Part shown: positions 1 to 10,531 of the stretch, piece by piece | Layout: each line of letters opens with the position of its first letter | Position numbering within the stretch: position 1 is the stretch's first letter | Assembly (NCBI GenBank): GCA_017635565.1 | Contig: JAGBLE010000019.1 | Span: 1 to 39,527 of the forward strand | Reading direction: 5' to 3' | DNA length: 39,527 bases | Origin: Bacilli bacterium | Lineage (GTDB): Bacteria; Bacillota_I; Bacilli_A; RFN20; CAG-826 | Notes under the pieces: generated by a model | Seen by the model: only the letters and a program-made list of their open reading frames with translations | What the model was told of the DNA's origin: nothing | Databases searched by the model: none | Position numbers and translations under genes: made by a program

Positions 1-34
1 ATCCCCAATCCCCAATCCCAATCCCCAATCCCCA
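1..34. repeat. Telomere-like CCCCAAT repeat
   Basis: Five C-rich units follow one another: four read CCCC and one reads CCC, separated by AAT. The C-rich strand runs 5' to 3' inward from the extreme left end of the window, as expected for a eukaryotic, and in particular ciliate, chromosome end. Ciliate telomeres are C4A2 or C4A4 types, and this is a C4A2T variant. Nothing bacterial explains it. The array is short, so chance or a low-complexity artefact cannot be fully excluded, but the adjacent DNA supports the telomere reading. Confidence 0.72.
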
Positions 35-335
35 TTTAACTAAATATAAAAAATATATATTAAAATTATTTTTTTATTCATTAAAAAATTTAATTAAAAA
101 TAATAATTTAAATATTTATTTTGAATTAAATATAATATAATAATAATTTGAAAAATAATTTAAAAAATTATTTTTAACAGTTTTTTTGATTTTGATTTTT
201 CTTAATGTTATAATAAATAAAATTAAAAATATATGTAATGTTTAATAATAATCAGTATTATTAAATAAGAACGTTTGCTTAAAAAATGATTAAAATTATA
301 TGGGATTTATCTTTTAAGAAATAATAATAATTATT
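35..335. other. Extremely AT-rich non-coding flank
   Basis: About 300 bases are almost pure A and T, with long T and A runs and no credible reading frame on either strand. This lies between the telomere-like repeat and the 3' end of the minus-strand gene. It fits the short subtelomeric and 3' untranslated DNA of ciliate macronuclear chromosomes. It is clearly more AT-rich than the bacterial intergenic DNA elsewhere in the window. No promoter or RNA gene is visible. Confidence 0.6.
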
Positions 336-812
336 TTAGAAAAATAATGCAATTAATAATATAGAGGCAATAGATAAACTTTTAAGATTAGAAGAATAAC
401 AATCAAGTTGATAAATCTTAGTATTAGCTCCAGCTCTTGTCCATATTGCTCTATCACCTTTTTCCATTCTTTGCATAGTTACTGTAGTATCAAGATAATT
501 TTCTTCACTTAAGCCAATACAACCAGCATGCATTCTTCCGTCTTGTTGGAATCTTATATAACAACAATGATCATAATAAAATTTTTTATCAGGATCCCAT
601 AATTGGAGATCGACACAATCGGAAACGCCAGATGGAACAAATGTTGCACCAGAATTATCATCAAGCCACTCAGTTCCATTTACAATATATCTATCCATAC
701 ATGAAACATAACCACCATTTTTTGCATTATATGCCGGACCTTGCTTTTGTTCGAGTAAAGTGTCAATTGATGCACCTAAGTATATAAGAGTTAATAATAA
801 GAATTTCTTCAT
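336..812 (-). CDS. Cys-rich secreted, GPI-anchor-like protein (probably ciliate)
   Basis: This 158-residue protein has an N-terminal signal peptide (MKKFLLLTLIYLGAS) and a C-terminal hydrophobic stretch ending in SIASILLIALFF with no basic residues after it. That tail resembles a eukaryotic GPI-attachment signal rather than a bacterial membrane anchor. The middle carries six cysteines, including a CC pair in YDHCCYIRFQ and a following AGCIGL, a pattern I associate with ciliate and other protist surface proteins. No bacterial ribosome-binding site precedes the ATG, and the flanks are extremely AT-rich. It stops at TAA and shows no intron. I cannot name the family, and its function is unknown. 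I infer that it belongs to a protist chromosome and not to the bacterium in the rest of the window. Confidence 0.62.
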   Translation of the reverse strand: MKKFLLLTLIYLGASIDTLLEQKQGPAYNAKNGGYVSCMDRYIVNGTEWLDDNSGATFVPSGVSDCVDLQLWDPDKKFYYDHCCYIRFQQDGRMHAGCIGLSEENYLDTTVTMQRMEKGDRAIWTRAGANTKIYQLDCYSSNLKSLSIASILLIALFF

Positions 813-903
813 TTTTTATATGAAATTAATTAAATATTAATATCTAATGATATTTTTTCTATTAAAAATTTATTTTTTAAATAAATAATTTTTTTTAATT
901 TAG
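813..903. other. Junction between eukaryote-like and bacterial DNA
   Basis: This AT-rich stretch would be the 5' flank of the minus-strand gene. It runs straight into the body of bacterial rplJ at about 901-905 without a promoter, leader, ribosome-binding site or start codon for L10. A TAG lies in the L10 frame at 901-903, immediately before the first L10-like codons, so the breakpoint is at or just before 904. Bacterial L11, L1 and the usual L10 leader RNA are absent. Confidence 0.7.
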
Positions 904-1383
904 GATGTCTTAAGCGCAAAACAAGAGACAGTAAGAGAAATCGTTAGTAAAGCTCAAGCAAGTTCTGGAATTATCGTTGCAGAATATCGTGGCTTAACTG
1001 TTGCTCAAATCCAAGAATTAAGACGTGCATTAGCAGCTGAAAAATCTACTATGAACGTTTACAAGAATTCTTTAGTTGAAAGAGCAAGTGATGAACTCGG
1101 TTACTCTGATCTCAAACAAGTTCTTGAAGGACCAAACGCCATCTTCTTCTCTGAAGACGTTAGCGGAGGTGCTAAAGTTCTCGCCAAATATGCGAAAAGA
1201 TATGGTGACTCTTTGAAAATTAAGGGTGGTATCTTCGAAGGCAAATACGCTGACAAAGCTCAAGTCTTAGAAGTTGCAAAACTCCCAAACAAAGAGGGCA
1301 TGCTTGCCATGTTATTATCGTGCTTACAAGCACCAGTCCGTCAATTTGCCTGTACAGTTAAGGCTGTTGCGGATGCAAAATAA
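904..1383 (+). CDS. rplJ: 50S ribosomal protein L10, 5' end missing
   Basis: L10 forms the base of the ribosomal stalk and binds L7/L12 dimers and 23S rRNA. The reading frame from 904 gives DVLSAKQETVREIV, then IIVAEYRGLTVAQIQELRRAL and the C-terminal LLSCLQAPVRQFACTVKA, a full-length L10 match apart from a few N-terminal residues. No in-frame start exists upstream: TAG sits at 901-903, and the ATG at 905 is out of frame. The in-frame ATG at 1051 would delete about 50 conserved residues and is not the real start. The gene is therefore cut by the junction to foreign DNA. The next gene is rplL, 24 bases downstream, the normal order. Confidence 0.9.
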   Translation, partial: DVLSAKQETVREIVSKAQASSGIIVAEYRGLTVAQIQELRRALAAEKSTMNVYKNSLVERASDELGYSDLKQVLEGPNAIFFSEDVSGGAKVLAKYAKRYGDSLKIKGGIFEGKYADKAQVLEVAKLPNKEGMLAMLLSCLQAPVRQFACTVKAVADAK

Positions 1384-1407
1384 TGCCAATTTAGGAGGAA
1401 AAGAAAA

Positions 1408-1785
1408 ATGGCTAAATTAACAAAAGAAGAAATTATTGCTAGTTTAAAAGAAATGACAGTTCTCGAATTAAACGAACTTGTCAAAGCAATTGAAGAAGAA
1501 TTCGGTGTCACAGCCGCTGCCCCAGTTGCAGTCGCTGCTGCTGCCCCTGCTGAAGAAGAAGAAAACAAAGGACCAACAGAAGTCAGCTTATTCATCAAAT
1601 CAGTTGGTGCTTCAAAAGTCCAAGTTATCAAAGCTGTCCAAGCAATTACCGGTTTAGGCTTAATGGATGCAAAGAAATTAGTCGATGCCGCTCCAGTTGC
1701 TGTTAAAGAACACATCACACCTGTCGAAGCTGAAGAACACAAGAAAGCTCTTGAAGCCGCTGGTGCTGAAGTCGAAGTTAAATAA
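1408..1785 (+). CDS. rplL: 50S ribosomal protein L7/L12
   Basis: L7/L12 is the mobile stalk protein that recruits and stimulates the translational GTPases, including EF-G and EF-Tu encoded further along this window. The 125-residue product has the N-terminal dimerization helices ([13 protein letters not shown]), an Ala/Glu-rich hinge at about residues 34-52 ([19 protein letters not shown]) and the C-terminal factor-binding domain with [15 protein letters not shown]. Length and layout are normal. A strong AGGAGGA ribosome-binding site lies at about 1395-1400. It is co-transcribed with rplJ, and a methyltransferase gene follows, as in Bacillus. Confidence 0.97.
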   Translation: MAKLTKEEIIASLKEMTVLELNELVKAIEEEFGVTAAAPVAVAAAAPAEEEENKGPTEVSLFIKSVGASKVQVIKAVQAITGLGLMDAKKLVDAAPVAVKEHITPVEAEEHKKALEAAGAEVEVK

Positions 1786-1815
1786 TTTCGCTTCTATCTT
1801 AACTCTGAGGTGATA

Positions 1816-2412
1816 ATGGGCCATTATTTTGACGAAAACCCAGAAACTATTTCAAATATTCGCGAAATTAGTTTTACGCTTTTTGATAAAACATATACTT
1901 ATTACACCGATAACGGAGTATTTTCTAAATCTCGGATTGATGAGGGGTCTTATATCTTTCTTAAGGTATTATTACCCCTCTGCTTAACCGGGAGAATATT
2001 GGATTTAGGCTGTGGATATGGGCCAATAGGACTCACCATCGCCTTAAATTCAAAAGAGGCAAGAGTTGATCTTGCCGATATTAATTCGCGCGCACTCGCT
2101 CTAGCGTCAAAGAGCGGTGAACGGCTGAATTTAAATTCACGAGTCACCTTCCTTCATAGTGACATCTTCGAAAAGATTGAAGGACCATATGATTCAATTG
2201 TTGTAAATCCCCCAATACGTGCTGGTAAAATCGTTACCTACTCAATGTATGAGGGAAGCAAACAACACTTAGTTGATGGCGGTTCGCTTTACATTGTTAT
2301 CCGAAAAAAGCAAGGAGCAGAGAGCGCTTTCAAATATCTCGAAACAGTATTTGAAAACGTTTCCGTGCTTCATAAAGAAAAAGGCTATTGGATAATCAAA
2401 GCCACAAAGTGA
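1816..2412 (+). CDS. RsmC/YbxB-like class I methyltransferase
   Basis: This is a SAM-dependent methyltransferase of the RsmC (16S rRNA guanine-N2) family. It has the SAM-binding motif [13 protein letters not shown] and the catalytic NPPIRAGK, with NPPI being the hallmark for methylation of exocyclic base amines. The position between rplL and rpoB matches B. subtilis ybxB, supporting orthology. Single-domain YbxB proteins are about 200 residues, as here, whereas E. coli RsmC has an extra N-terminal domain. I start at ATG 1816 behind GAGGTG at 1807-1812; a GTG at 1810 lies inside that ribosome-binding site. The gene ends in TGA, which with TGG-coded Trp throughout argues for the standard code. 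The rRNA target site is inferred from the family. Confidence 0.9.
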   Translation: MGHYFDENPETISNIREISFTLFDKTYTYYTDNGVFSKSRIDEGSYIFLKVLLPLCLTGRILDLGCGYGPIGLTIALNSKEARVDLADINSRALALASKSGERLNLNSRVTFLHSDIFEKIEGPYDSIVVNPPIRAGKIVTYSMYEGSKQHLVDGGSLYIVIRKKQGAESAFKYLETVFENVSVLHKEKGYWIIKATK

Positions 2413-2449
2413 ACTAGAAAACATTTTTATAGAAAAAGGAGCCATTAGA

Positions 2450-5400
2450 ATGTCCAGAAATATTACTGAACTTAGACAAATTAACAACAATCGTTATGAT
2501 TACTCAAAAATCTCTGGCGACCTTCCTCTTCCAAATTTAGTGGAAATTCAAACAAAGAGTTACGCTGAATTCTTAGAAAAAGGTTTAGATGAAGTATTTA
2601 GAGAATCATTTCCAATTGAGAACTATATCGGTACATTAACTATCGAATACTTATCAATTAGATTAGGCGAACCAAAACATTCTTACTTAGAATGCAAAGA
2701 AAAAGATCTCACATATAACGTACCAATGTATATCACTGTGCGTTTAATTCATAAAGAAACAGGAGAAATCCAAGAGAGTGAAGTCTTTATGGGTGATCTC
2801 CCACTTATGACCAATAGTGGAACATTCATTGTCAATGGTGCAGAAAGAGTTATTGTTAGCCAACTCGTCAGATCTCCAGGAGCCTACTTATCCAAAGAAT
2901 TTAAAGCTGGTAAATACTTATATGAAGCAGATTTAATTCCAGGAAGAGGAACTTGGTTACAATTTGAAAGTGATGCGAAAGATTTACTCTCTGTTCGTAT
3001 TGATCGTCAAAGAAAGATTCACGCTACAACACTTTTAAGAGCGTTAGGTCTTGAAACAAGTGAAGACATTGAAAAATTCTTTGGTGATTCATTCGCTTTA
3101 AAGAACACATTAGACAAAGAAGAAAGCAAGATTAAATCAAGCAAAGCTGCTCTTTATGATATCTTCAGAAAAATGAAACCAGGTGAACCAGTTACTGAAG
3201 AAGGAACTGCTAACTTCTTAATTCAAAGATTCTTTGATGAGAAGAGATATGACCTCGGTCGTGCTGGTAGATATAAATTCATCAAGAAACTTGGTATTTA
3301 TAATCGTTTACCAGGCAGAATCCTCGCTGAAAACTTAGTCACCAACGATGGTGAAATTAGATTCAAAAAAGGATATCAATTGACTGTTGAAGACGTTGAA
3401 GCTTTAAGAGATGAAGAATTCTTCGAAACAAGTTCACGTCACACCAAAAAAGCCAAAATCAATGAACGTTTAAATGATAACGGTAATGTCAATGTTCTCA
3501 AAGTTTATAACAATGACAAGAAAGAAAAAGTTTCCGTTATTATTGGAACTGATTTAAGAAATCAATCAACATACGTGAATATTTGTGATATTTACGCAGT
3601 ATTTTCATATTTCTTAAATGTCATGGATGGATTTGGTGACACTGATGATATCGATCACTTAGGTAATAGAAGAGTTAGATGTGTTGGTGAACTCATTCAA
3701 AATCAATTCCGTGTCGGTTTAGCCAAGATGCTTAAAACCGTTCAACAAAAGATGTCAATTTCTGATTTAGGCAATGTCAAACCAAAAGCCTTAATCAATC
3801 CACGTCCATTAGTTGCTTCAATTAGAGAATTCTTCGCAAGTTCTCAATTATCTCAATTCATGGATCAAACTAACCCATTAGCAGAACTTACCAATAAGAG
3901 AAGATTATCTGCTTTAGGTCCTGGTGGATTAACAAGAGATCGCGCTAGTACTGAAGTTCGTGACGTTCACGTTTCTCACTATGGACGTATTTGTCCAATT
4001 GAAACCCCTGAAGGTCAAAACATTGGTCTTATCAATAACTTAGCCTCATACGCGAAAGTAAATAAATATGGATTTATAGAAACTCCATATCGTCCAGTTG
4101 ATAAAAAGACTAACTGCGTCTTATCAAAAGCCGAAGATAGTGTTTATTTAACTGCAGACGAAGAATGGGATTATGTCATCGCTGAAGCAAACATCAATCT
4201 TGGTAAAAACGGAGAAATTCTCGATGAAGTCGTTGTCGCTAGACACCGTGGAGAAAATATTCTCGCCAAGAAAGAAGATGTCGACTTTGTCGATGTCAGC
4301 CCAAAACAAGTTGTTTCGATTGCTGCTGGTAGTATTCCATTCCTTGAGAATGATGATACTATGCGTGCTCTTATGGGTTCCAACATGCAACGTCAAGCTT
4401 TACCACTTTTAAAGCCACACGCTCCATTTGTTGGAACAGGACTTGAACACCAAGTCGCTCGTGACTCTGGACTTGCAGTTGTTGCTAATTCTGATGGTGT
4501 TGTCACTTACACCGATAGTAGAACAATTGAAGTGCTTGAAAAAGGTAAGAGTGAACCTGTCACATATCACTTACAAAAATTTGAAAGAAGTAATAACGGT
4601 ACTTGTATTAACCAAAATAGCATCGTCAAAGTTGGTGATAAAGTCAAAAAAGGACAAATTATCGCTGATGGACCTGCTATGGAAAATGGTGATCTCGCTT
4701 TAGGTCAAAACGTAACCATCGCCTTCATGACATGGAATGGATATAACTACGAAGACGCGGTCATCATGAGTGAAAGACTCGTTAAAGATGATGTTTATAC
4801 TTCTATTCATATTGAAAAATATGATTGTGAATGCCGTAGCATTCCAAAATTAGGGGACGAAGAAATTACCGCTGATGTACCAAACGTTTCCACAGAATCT
4901 AAGGCTCACTTAGACAGCCGTGGTATTGTCGTTGTTGGTACTGAAGTTATAGAAGGCGATATCTTAGTCGGTAAAGTTACTCCAAGAGGACAAACTGAAC
5001 CAACTCCAGAAGAAAAACTCTTAATGGCCATCTTCGGAGAAAAGACTAATGAAGGTAAAGATGCTTCTTTACGTGTTCCACATGGTGGAGCTGGTATCGT
5101 TCTCGATGTCAAAATTCGTAAAAGAGAAGAAAAAGCCAAAGACAACATTCTCCCTCCAGGAGTTAATGAAATCGTCACTGTCTATATCGTTCAAAAGAGA
5201 AAGATTAGTGAAGGTGACAAGATGTCTGGACGTCACGGTAACAAAGGTGTTATTTCTCGTATCTTACCTGAAAATGATATGCCATTCTTACCTGATGGAA
5301 CTCCAGTTGACATCATGCTCAACCCTCTTGGCGTTCCTTCCCGTATGAATATCGGTCAAATTCTTGAAGTCCATTTAGGTATGGCTCTTAAGAAACTTGG

Positions 5401-6055
5401 CTATAAGATTGCAACTCCAGTCTTTGATGGAATCACAAACGAAGAAATCTTCGAAATGATGGACAAAGCTGGAATGGCAAAAGATGGTAAAACCGTCTTA
5501 TATGATGGCCGAACTGGTGAACCTTTCGATGAAAGAATTACAGTCGGTGTCATGTATATGATTAAACTCGTCCACATGGTCGATGATAAGTTACACGCTC
5601 GTGCAACTGGTCCATATTCATTAGTGACTCAACAACCTCTTGGTGGTAAAGCACAAAATGGTGGACAAAGATTTGGTGAAATGGAAGTTTGGGCTCTTGA
5701 AGCTTATGGCGCAGCCCATATCTTACAAGAAATCATTACAGTTAAATCTGATGACCGTGTTGGTAGAAGAAAGACTTATGAAGCAATTATTAAGGATCAA
5801 CCACTTCCAAAAGCGGGTATCCCAGAAGCCTTCAAGGTCTTAGTAAAAGAATTACAATCCTTATCAATGGATGTTCAACTCCTTGATAATGAAGGTAATA
5901 ATATCGATATGGACGCTCTCGCTAAAGAAGCTGACAAAGAAGAAAGAAAGATTAATACTGCTCTCCGTAATCTTGTCGGTGATGAAAGTGGAACAGTTCA
6001 TAACGAAGTTGATGAAGATGTCTCGATGACAACATTCATCAACGGTGGTGAATAA
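2450..6055 (+). CDS. rpoB: RNA polymerase beta subunit
   Basis: The 1201-residue beta subunit of RNA polymerase spans from the N-terminal lobes to the C-terminal region that meets beta'. Diagnostic stretches include the rifampicin region [16 protein letters not shown] followed by [16 protein letters not shown], the [17 protein letters not shown] motif and [11 protein letters not shown]. At the position equal to E. coli His526 this protein has Asn (residue 482, codon 3893-3895), the substitution linked to natural rifampicin insensitivity in Mollicutes. The start at ATG 2450 follows AAAAGGAG at about 2435-2442. rpoC follows after 18 bases, forming the usual rpoBC operon. Confidence 0.98.
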   Translation: MSRNITELRQINNNRYDYSKISGDLPLPNLVEIQTKSYAEFLEKGLDEVFRESFPIENYIGTLTIEYLSIRLGEPKHSYLECKEKDLTYNVPMYITVRLIHKETGEIQESEVFMGDLPLMTNSGTFIVNGAERVIVSQLVRSPGAYLSKEFKAGKYLYEADLIPGRGTWLQFESDAKDLLSVRIDRQRKIHATTLLRALGLETSEDIEKFFGDSFALKNTLDKEESKIKSSKAALYDIFRKMKPGEPVTEEGTANFLIQRFFDEKRYDLGRAGRYKFIKKLGIYNRLPGRILAENLVTNDGEIRFKKGYQLTVEDVEALRDEEFFETSSRHTKKAKINERLNDNGNVNVLKVYNNDKKEKVSVIIGTDLRNQSTYVNICDIYAVFSYFLNVMDGFGDTDDIDHLGNRRVRCVGELIQNQFRVGLAKMLKTVQQKMSISDLGNVKPKALINPRPLVASIREFFASSQLSQFMDQTNPLAELTNKRRLSALGPGGLTRDRASTEVRDVHVSHYGRICPIETPEGQNIGLINNLASYAKVNKYGFIETPYRPVDKKTNCVLSKAEDSVYLTADEEWDYVIAEANINLGKNGEILDEVVVARHRGENILAKKEDVDFVDVSPKQVVSIAAGSIPFLENDDTMRALMGSNMQRQALPLLKPHAPFVGTGLEHQVARDSGLAVVANSDGVVTYTDSRTIEVLEKGKSEPVTYHLQKFERSNNGTCINQNSIVKVGDKVKKGQIIADGPAMENGDLALGQNVTIAFMTWNGYNYEDAVIMSERLVKDDVYTSIHIEKYDCECRSIPKLGDEEITADVPNVSTESKAHLDSRGIVVVGTEVIEGDILVGKVTPRGQTEPTPEEKLLMAIFGEKTNEGKDASLRVPHGGAGIVLDVKIRKREEKAKDNILPPGVNEIVTVYIVQKRKISEGDKMSGRHGNKGVISRILPENDMPFLPDGTPVDIMLNPLGVPSRMNIGQILEVHLGMALKKLGYKIATPVFDGITNEEIFEMMDKAGMAKDGKTVLYDGRTGEPFDERITVGVMYMIKLVHMVDDKLHARATGPYSLVTQQPLGGKAQNGGQRFGEMEVWALEAYGAAHILQEIITVKSDDRVGRRKTYEAIIKDQPLPKAGIPEAFKVLVKELQSLSMDVQLLDNEGNNIDMDALAKEADKEERKINTALRNLVGDESGTVHNEVDEDVSMTTFINGGE

Positions 6056-6073
6056 TTTTAGGAGGTAAAAACA

Positions 6074-9000
6074 ATGTTTGACGTAAAAAAATTATCTGCG
6101 ATTAAAGTTGGCTTAGCATCTCCTGAAACGATTAGAAAATGGTCTCATGGTGAAGTTTTAAAACCAGAAACCATTAACTATCGTAGTCAAAAACCAGAAA
6201 TGCAAGGTTTATATTGTGAAAAAATCTTTGGACCTAGCAAAGACTACGAATGCCACTGCGGAAGATATAAGAAGATTAGATATTCTGGCATCGTCTGCGA
6301 AAGATGTGGTGTTGAAGTTATTTCCAAAGAAGTTCGTAGAGAAAGAATGGGTCATATTGAACTCGCTTCTCCATGTACTCATATTTGGTATTTAAAAGGC
6401 ATCCCTTCAAGAATTGGTTTATTACTTGATGTTTCTCCAAAACACCTTGAAGAAGTTGCTTATTACGCAGCACACATCTGCTTAAAACCAGGAAGAAGCG
6501 AAATTCTCCATAAGAGCGACTTCGTTAACGAAAATAATGGTCGTAAACTCTTCATTCCTCTCATTCAAGAAATTCAAGAACATGGTGAAGAATGGGGATT
6601 AATTCCTGAAAGCGATGATTATATTCGTTCTCAAGAACTCATTGCAAAGCTTGAAAACCCAGGTGAAGTTTTCGATTTCGAAACAAATTATAACTTTGTT
6701 AAGAAATATACTGGAGCGGTATTCTCCGAAGGTGCCGCTGCGATTAAAGAGCTCCTTAAAGACGTTGATTTAGATGCTGAAGCAGAAGAAATCAATCGCA
6801 AGATGAAAGGAACAACCGCTCTTAATCGTACAAAACTCACTAAGAGACTCGAAGTTATTGAAGCTTTCCGTCATAGTGATAACAAACCTGAATGGATGGT
6901 TTTGGATGTCATTCCAGTCATTCCACCAGATTTAAGACCAATGCTTCAACTCGATGGTGGTCGATTTGCGACTTCCGATTTAAATGATTTATATCGTCGT
7001 GTTATTTCTCGTAATAACCGTTTAAAGAAATTAATCGATATGAATTCTCCTGCCGTTCTTCTTTTCAATGAAAAACGTATGCTTCAAGAAGCAGTTGACG
7101 CTTTAATTGATAATGGTAGAAGAAATAAACCAGTCACTGGCCCAGGTGGAAGACCTCTTAAATCCCTCAGTAGTGGACTTAAAGGTAAACAAGGTCGTTT
7201 CAGACAAAACTTACTTGGTAAACGTGTCGACTATTCTGGTCGTTCCGTTATCGCAGTTGGTCCATTCTTAAAGATGTATCAATGTGGTTTACCAAGAGAA
7301 ATGGCTGTTCAACTTTTAAGACCATTTATCGCCTGTGAATTATTAAAAAGAGGTATCGCTAACGCGCATAAGCAAGCTGACAAAATTATCGATAGATATG
7401 ATCCAACGGTTTTAGATATCGTTGAAGAAATCATCGGTAAACACCCAGTCTTACTTAACCGTGCTCCTACCTTACATAGACTTGGTATTCAAGCATTCCA
7501 ACCTTGCTTAGTCGATGGAAGAGCAATCCGTTTACACCCACTTGTTTGTACCGGATTTAACGCTGACTTCGATGGTGACCAAATGGCGGTTCACGTTCCA
7601 CTAAGTAAAGCAGCCCAAGAAGAAGCTTTAGACTTAATGCTTGCTAGTAATAACATTCTTGGTCCAAAAGATGGTAAACCTATCGTCACTCCTGGCCAAG
7701 ATATGGTTATTGGTAACTATTATTTAACTCTTGAAAACACTAAAGAAGACTTCTTGAAGAAAGCAGAACAAGTGAGACAATATGAACCAGAACGCGCTGA
7801 AGAACTCGAACTCTTTGCTGCTAGTGAAGGTAAAGTCTTTAGAAGCGTTGATGATGTTCTTCTCGCTTATCAAACAAGACAAATTCATCTCCATAACCGT
7901 ATTGCTATTTTAGGCCGTGCGCTTATGAAAAAAGGATTCACTGAAGAAATGAATAGAAGTTACTTAATTACTTCTGTTGGTAAAGTGATCTTCAACCAAA
8001 TTTTCCCAAGTGATTTCCCATATTTAAATGAAGTCAATAGTAAGAACTTTGCTGGTGATCTCCCAGAATACTTTGTACCAATGGGAACCGATATCAAATC
8101 TTATATTGCTTCTCAACCAATTCATTCTCCTGTCAAGAAGGGTGATTTAGGAAAGATTATTAATGAAATCTTCCAACGTTACGACCGTAAAGGTAATCCA
8201 AAGACTAGTGCAGTTCTTGATAAGATGAAAGATCAAGGATTCAAATATTCCACAGTCGCTGGATTTACCATTTCTATCGATGATATTCATGTCGTCGAAG
8301 GAAAAGAAAAGATCTTAGAAGAAGGTGACCGTAAAGTCGCTGAAATCGAAGAGATGTATAATCTCGGTATGTTGACCGAAGAAGAAAGACACAACAGTGT
8401 TGTTGGTGTTTGGAATGGAGTTACTGACACAGTTAAATCAACATTAACTGAACAATTCTCCAAAGACACTCGTAATCCAATTTATATGATGAGTGATTCA
8501 GGTGCTCGTGGTAACATCTCTAACATTCTTCAATTAGCAGGTATGAGAGGTCTTATGGGTAATACCTCTGGTGGAGTTATTGAACTTCCAGTTAAACGTT
8601 GTTTCCGTGAAGGTATGACCGTTTCTGAATTCTTCATTGCGACCCATGGTGCTCGTAAAGGTGGTACTGATACCGCTCTTAAGACTGCTGACTCTGGTTA
8701 CTTAACTAGAAGACTTGTCGATGTTTCTCAAGATGTTATCGTTAGAGAAGTCGATTGTGGCACTGACCATGGATTTGTCGTTAGAGAAATTAGAGATACT
8801 TCAAGAAACGCTGTTATCGTTAAATTATTTGACCGTTTAGTTGGTCGATATGCCTTAAATGATGTCGTCAATCCACAAACTGGAGAAGTCATCGTCAAAG
8901 GTAACACCATGATTACTGAAGAAAGTGCTAAAGCTATTATTGATGCTGGCATTACTGAAGTTGAAATCAGAAGCTTATTTGGCTGTGAAACTAAAGATGG

Positions 9001-9988
9001 TGTTTGTATCCACTGTTATGGTCGTAACTTAGCAACTGGACGTGAAGTTCAAGTTGGTGAAGCAGTTGGTATTATGGCTGCTCAATCCATTGGTGAACCT
9101 GGTACTCAATTAACAATGAGAACCTTCCACACTGGTGGTGTCGCTGGTAGCGATATTACAATGGGTTTACCTCGTGTCCAAGAATTATTTGAAGCGAGAA
9201 ATCCAAAAGGTGAAGCTCTCATCTCTGAAATTCCTGGTGAAATCACCAAGATTGAAGAAAAGAATGGTTGCTATTTAGTTACTGTTCGTAATGAATTAGA
9301 AGAAAAGACATATGTCACAAGCTTTGGTGCGAAACTCCGTGTCAAGAAAGGTGACAAAGTCGTTAATGGTGGAAAGATTACCGAAGGAGCAATCGATCCT
9401 AAGAAACTTCTCGAAGTTAGTGATGTCAAAGCGGTTGAAAGATACATCATTAAAGAAGTTCAAAAAGTTTATTCCACTCAATCCATTGGCATTTCTGATA
9501 AACACATTGAAGTTATCGTCAGACAAATGCTTAGAAAAGTCTTCGTTGTCGATGCTGGAGACACTGATTTAATCGCTGGTACACGTGTTTCTATTAACAC
9601 ATTTACTGCGAAAAATAACGAAGCCATTATTAATGGCAAACGTCCTGCTGTCTTCTCACCTCTTATCTTAGGTATCACAAAGGCTGCTCTTGAAACTGAT
9701 AGCTTCTTATCAGCGGCGTCCTTCCAAGAAACCACAAGAGTCCTTACTGACGCTGCAATTAAAGGTAAAGTTGATTATTTACACGGCTTAAAAGAAAATG
9801 TCATTACAGGACACTTAATTCCAGCAGGAAGAGGTCTTCTCTCTGAAGAAGAAAGCGATGAGATGCTCAAAGACTTCTCCGTTGAAAAGACGATGCACGA
9901 TGTCAAAGATCGTTATGTTGAAGATCATGAACGTGTCATCAACGAAATTCACGAAAAGATTGACCGCAAATCTGAAGAAAATCGTTAA
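6074..9988 (+). CDS. rpoC: RNA polymerase beta' subunit
   Basis: The 1304-residue beta' subunit carries the catalytic [16 protein letters not shown] loop that binds the active-site magnesium. It has the N-terminal zinc ribbon ([20 protein letters not shown], about residues 60-79), the second zinc site ([13 protein letters not shown]) and the trigger-loop region [16 protein letters not shown]. The length is ordinary for Bacilli. The start at ATG 6074 follows TAGGAGGT at 6059-6066. A strong stem-loop terminator begins 11 bases after the stop and closes the rplJL-rpoBC transcript. Confidence 0.98.
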   Translation: MFDVKKLSAIKVGLASPETIRKWSHGEVLKPETINYRSQKPEMQGLYCEKIFGPSKDYECHCGRYKKIRYSGIVCERCGVEVISKEVRRERMGHIELASPCTHIWYLKGIPSRIGLLLDVSPKHLEEVAYYAAHICLKPGRSEILHKSDFVNENNGRKLFIPLIQEIQEHGEEWGLIPESDDYIRSQELIAKLENPGEVFDFETNYNFVKKYTGAVFSEGAAAIKELLKDVDLDAEAEEINRKMKGTTALNRTKLTKRLEVIEAFRHSDNKPEWMVLDVIPVIPPDLRPMLQLDGGRFATSDLNDLYRRVISRNNRLKKLIDMNSPAVLLFNEKRMLQEAVDALIDNGRRNKPVTGPGGRPLKSLSSGLKGKQGRFRQNLLGKRVDYSGRSVIAVGPFLKMYQCGLPREMAVQLLRPFIACELLKRGIANAHKQADKIIDRYDPTVLDIVEEIIGKHPVLLNRAPTLHRLGIQAFQPCLVDGRAIRLHPLVCTGFNADFDGDQMAVHVPLSKAAQEEALDLMLASNNILGPKDGKPIVTPGQDMVIGNYYLTLENTKEDFLKKAEQVRQYEPERAEELELFAASEGKVFRSVDDVLLAYQTRQIHLHNRIAILGRALMKKGFTEEMNRSYLITSVGKVIFNQIFPSDFPYLNEVNSKNFAGDLPEYFVPMGTDIKSYIASQPIHSPVKKGDLGKIINEIFQRYDRKGNPKTSAVLDKMKDQGFKYSTVAGFTISIDDIHVVEGKEKILEEGDRKVAEIEEMYNLGMLTEEERHNSVVGVWNGVTDTVKSTLTEQFSKDTRNPIYMMSDSGARGNISNILQLAGMRGLMGNTSGGVIELPVKRCFREGMTVSEFFIATHGARKGGTDTALKTADSGYLTRRLVDVSQDVIVREVDCGTDHGFVVREIRDTSRNAVIVKLFDRLVGRYALNDVVNPQTGEVIVKGNTMITEESAKAIIDAGITEVEIRSLFGCETKDGVCIHCYGRNLATGREVQVGEAVGIMAAQSIGEPGTQLTMRTFHTGGVAGSDITMGLPRVQELFEARNPKGEALISEIPGEITKIEEKNGCYLVTVRNELEEKTYVTSFGAKLRVKKGDKVVNGGKITEGAIDPKKLLEVSDVKAVERYIIKEVQKVYSTQSIGISDKHIEVIVRQMLRKVFVVDAGDTDLIAGTRVSINTFTAKNNEAIINGKRPAVFSPLILGITKAALETDSFLSAASFQETTRVLTDAAIKGKVDYLHGLKENVITGHLIPAGRGLLSEEESDEMLKDFSVEKTMHDVKDRYVEDHERVINEIHEKIDRKSEENR

Positions 9989-9998
9989 TTCAAAAAAT

Positions 9999-10030
9999 AA
10001 CCTCTACGAAAAAAACGTAGAGGTTTTATT
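9999..10030 (+). terminator. rpoC terminator, probably bidirectional
   Basis: A perfect 10-base stem (AACCTCTACG with CGTAGAGGTT, loop of seven A) is followed by TTATTTT. On the other strand the same stem is followed by ATTTTTTG, so it can also stop the minus-strand gene ending at 10064. Confidence 0.93.
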
Positions 10031-10063
10031 TTGCCAAAATTAAAACCCGATATATGGGTTTAT

Positions 10064-10531
10064 TTACCAATTTACTTCAATGACTTCATCTACATAACTG
10101 AGGACTTCATCGTTTGGTTCTTCAAATTTATTATATAATCCAATAAGAACATCTTCTGGAACCCTAACTTCTTCATCTCTCATTCCATTATATTTTTTAC
10201 TTTTTTCATAAGTTGAAGGAAATAAGACTAAGATTTTTTTATCAAATTCAGGAGTAGTGGAGAGATATTTAAGTCTTACCGGATTAACATCATTAAGAGC
10301 GTCAAGTATAACGGTTGCGTTATCAATAGCCCCATATTCATGAATTCTTTTTTCGAATAATTCCCAGACTTCTTTTTGATGGGTATGATCATGGTAATTA
10401 CCGTGACATACTTCCATTCTCACCTCATCGCTACTTACGATATAAGTATTCGGGTGATTTTGTTGATATTCCTTTGCCCAGGTTGATTTTCCGGAAGCGG
10501 GAATAGCGCTTAACATTATGAGTGTTTTCAT
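10064..10531 (-). CDS. Small P-loop kinase (AAA_33 / polynucleotide-kinase-like)
   Basis: The 155-residue protein starts with a Walker A motif, SAIPASGKST at residues 8-17, followed by an SSDEVR segment. That resembles the substrate-binding DxxR region of polynucleotide kinase, zeta-toxin and related AAA_33 phosphotransferases. An IPASGKST P-loop is common in bacterial 5'-polynucleotide-kinase-like proteins. No phosphatase or ligase domain is present. AAGGAGA lies just before the ATG on the minus strand. It is convergent with rpoC and divergent from rpsL, an isolated single gene interrupting the usual rpoC-str order. The substrate (RNA or DNA 5' end, or a small molecule) cannot be decided from sequence. 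Confidence 0.7.
   Translation of the reverse strand: MKTLIMLSAIPASGKSTWAKEYQQNHPNTYIVSSDEVRMEVCHGNYHDHTHQKEVWELFEKRIHEYGAIDNATVILDALNDVNPVRLKYLSTTPEFDKKILVLFPSTYEKSKKYNGMRDEEVRVPEDVLIGLYNKFEEPNDEVLSYVDEVIEVNW

Noticed and set aside
1-34. The short C-rich repeats as a CRISPR array or bacterial tandem repeat
   Set aside because: There are no spacers, the unit is 7 bases, and its position and orientation fit a telomere far better.
1072-1263. Minus-strand and alternative-frame open readings inside rplJ, rpoBC, fusA, tuf and the lipoprotein genes
   Set aside because: They lie fully inside strongly conserved genes and lack ribosome-binding sites or recognisable domains; they are frame shadows.
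2410-2412. Mycoplasma genetic code (TGA as Trp)
   Set aside because: Trp is TGG in all genes checked, and the methyltransferase ends at TGA exactly where its family ends.
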